The notes under the pieces are model-generated. The model did no database searches. It saw only the letters and a program-made list of their open reading frames with translations, and was not told the origin of the DNA. A program made the translations under genes and the position numbers. DNA of 6,612 bases, taken from the NCBI GenBank assembly GCA_904501685.1, contig CAJGBX010000074.1:1-6612 (forward strand), read 5' to 3'. Position 1 is the stretch's first letter. Every line of letters starts with the position of its first letter. Below, in pieces: positions 5,984 to 6,612 of this stretch. This DNA comes from Clostridiaceae bacterium. Its GTDB lineage: Bacteria > Bacillota > Clostridia > Oscillospirales > Acutalibacteraceae.

Positions 5984-6612
5984 AATTTCTGATTAAATCC
6001 CGAAAACCGGGACTGTAATATTGATTTTCATTTGCGTCTACCCATAAGGCTTCAGCACTGAATTTTTCTAAAAGCGCCTGACCCTTTTCACGGTCCAGCA
6101 AAAACAGTGAGGTCGAAAGCACGTCAGCCAGGCCCGAATCCGTTGAAACTATGGTCACCGAGATCCAAAGCTCACCGGGGTAAAGCGTTACGGGGTCGAT
6201 AATATGGTGGTAAAGTCTGCCGTTTACGGCATATGCACGCTGATAGCTTCCGCTTGTGACAACACTGCCTGAAGTAATGTTAAGCACGTGCAGATTATTA
6301 CCGCCTTTAGGATTTTGGATACCTACCGACCAGGCAGTGCCATTTTCGTCCTTGGGCCCCGTAGCACATACGTTTCCTCCCACACTTAAAAGCAGTCCTT
6401 CAGGTGCACTCACACACACACGCTGAACCGACCAGCCCTTAGCAATAGCACCAACATCAAGCTTTAATAAAGGGTCACTGATAAATACAGTAGATTTATC
6501 CTTATCCAATATAATGCTGTCGGGATTCATATGCTCACCGGCCTTTAAAAGAACGGCATCGTCAGGCAGATAAGCATTTTCAGGGTCGTTCACGCCGTCC
6601 TCACGGGCATCG
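5982..6612 (-). CDS. apbE: FAD:protein FMN transferase ApbE (5' end outside the window)
   Basis: ApbE moves the FMN half of FAD onto a threonine of target proteins; in Rnf-containing bacteria the targets are RnfD and RnfG, both encoded just downstream. About 210 C-terminal residues are present of the usual 320-350, and the frame is still open at the window edge, so the N-terminus (probably with a signal peptide or lipobox) is missing. Visible family blocks are DVGAIAKGWSV (the codons of DVGAIAKG are at 6458-6435), GLLLSVGGNVCATG, W-SVGIQNP, a GSVVTSGSYQRAY segment, YHHIIDP, and the late ADVLST, whose D and T fit the Mg2+ ligands of the family. A GTG at 6593-6591 is an internal valine and not the start, because the residues before it remain in frame and coding. 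Stop lies 13 bp before rnfC. It is probably the first or an early gene of the rnf operon; the promoter lies outside the window. Confidence 0.93.
   Translation of the reverse strand, partial: DAREDGVNDPENAYLPDDAVLLKAGEHMNPDSIILDKDKSTVFISDPLLKLDVGAIAKGWSVQRVCVSAPEGLLLSVGGNVCATGPKDENGTAWSVGIQNPKGGNNLHVLNITSGSVVTSGSYQRAYAVNGRLYHHIIDPVTLYPGELWISVTIVSTDSGLADVLSTSLFLLDREKGQALLEKFSAEALWVDANENQYYSPGFRDLIRN

Noticed and set aside
5982..6593. A complete 203-residue ApbE starting at the GTG at 6593
   Set aside because: The frame continues coding to the window edge, the length is far below the family norm, and there is no ribosome binding site before the GTG. It is an internal valine of a gene cut by the window.

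Overview
The window looks like chromosomal DNA of an anaerobic, probably gut-dwelling Clostridia-type Firmicute, possibly of the Oscillospirales. The grounds are strong GGAGG-type Shine-Dalgarno sequences, tight operons with ATGA overlaps, moderate GC content, AT-rich sigma-A-like promoters, an Rnf-type cluster and an L-fucose utilisation pair. This assignment is inferred from gene content and style; there is no marker gene in the window. No mobile element, CRISPR array, tRNA or rRNA was seen.

Left edge (1-341): the first 19 codons of a short minus-strand gene (MAEQFLTYKGRPMVRNKDV...) start at 57. It is divergent from the fuc operon, and the 284 bp between them hold one well-formed promoter in each direction plus several short inverted repeats that could be operators.

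Plus-strand operon (342-2629): fucI (L-fucose isomerase) and fucU (L-fucose mutarotase), 11 bp apart. Together they bring L-fucose into the right anomeric form and convert it to L-fuculose. No kinase, aldolase or transporter gene is in the window. The operon ends at a strong hairpin terminator (2651-2680) which, being nearly symmetrical, can also end the converging minus-strand operon.

Minus-strand operon (6612 down to 2695): apbE (5' end cut by the window), rnfC, rnfD, rnfG and a 144-residue membrane protein of unknown function, nearly contiguous or overlapping. RnfC carries the NADH/FMN site and two [4Fe-4S] motifs. RnfD and RnfG carry threonine flavinylation motifs that ApbE would modify with FMN. 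The usual clostridial order continues with rnfE-rnfA-rnfB, but here the unidentified protein takes the place of rnfE and the operon then terminates. Either rnfEAB lie elsewhere (including upstream of apbE, outside the window), or this is a reduced ApbE-RnfCDG module with a novel membrane partner. RnfG also has two DxxSGAT flavinylation motifs 19 residues apart where one is usual. These two points are the most interesting in the window.
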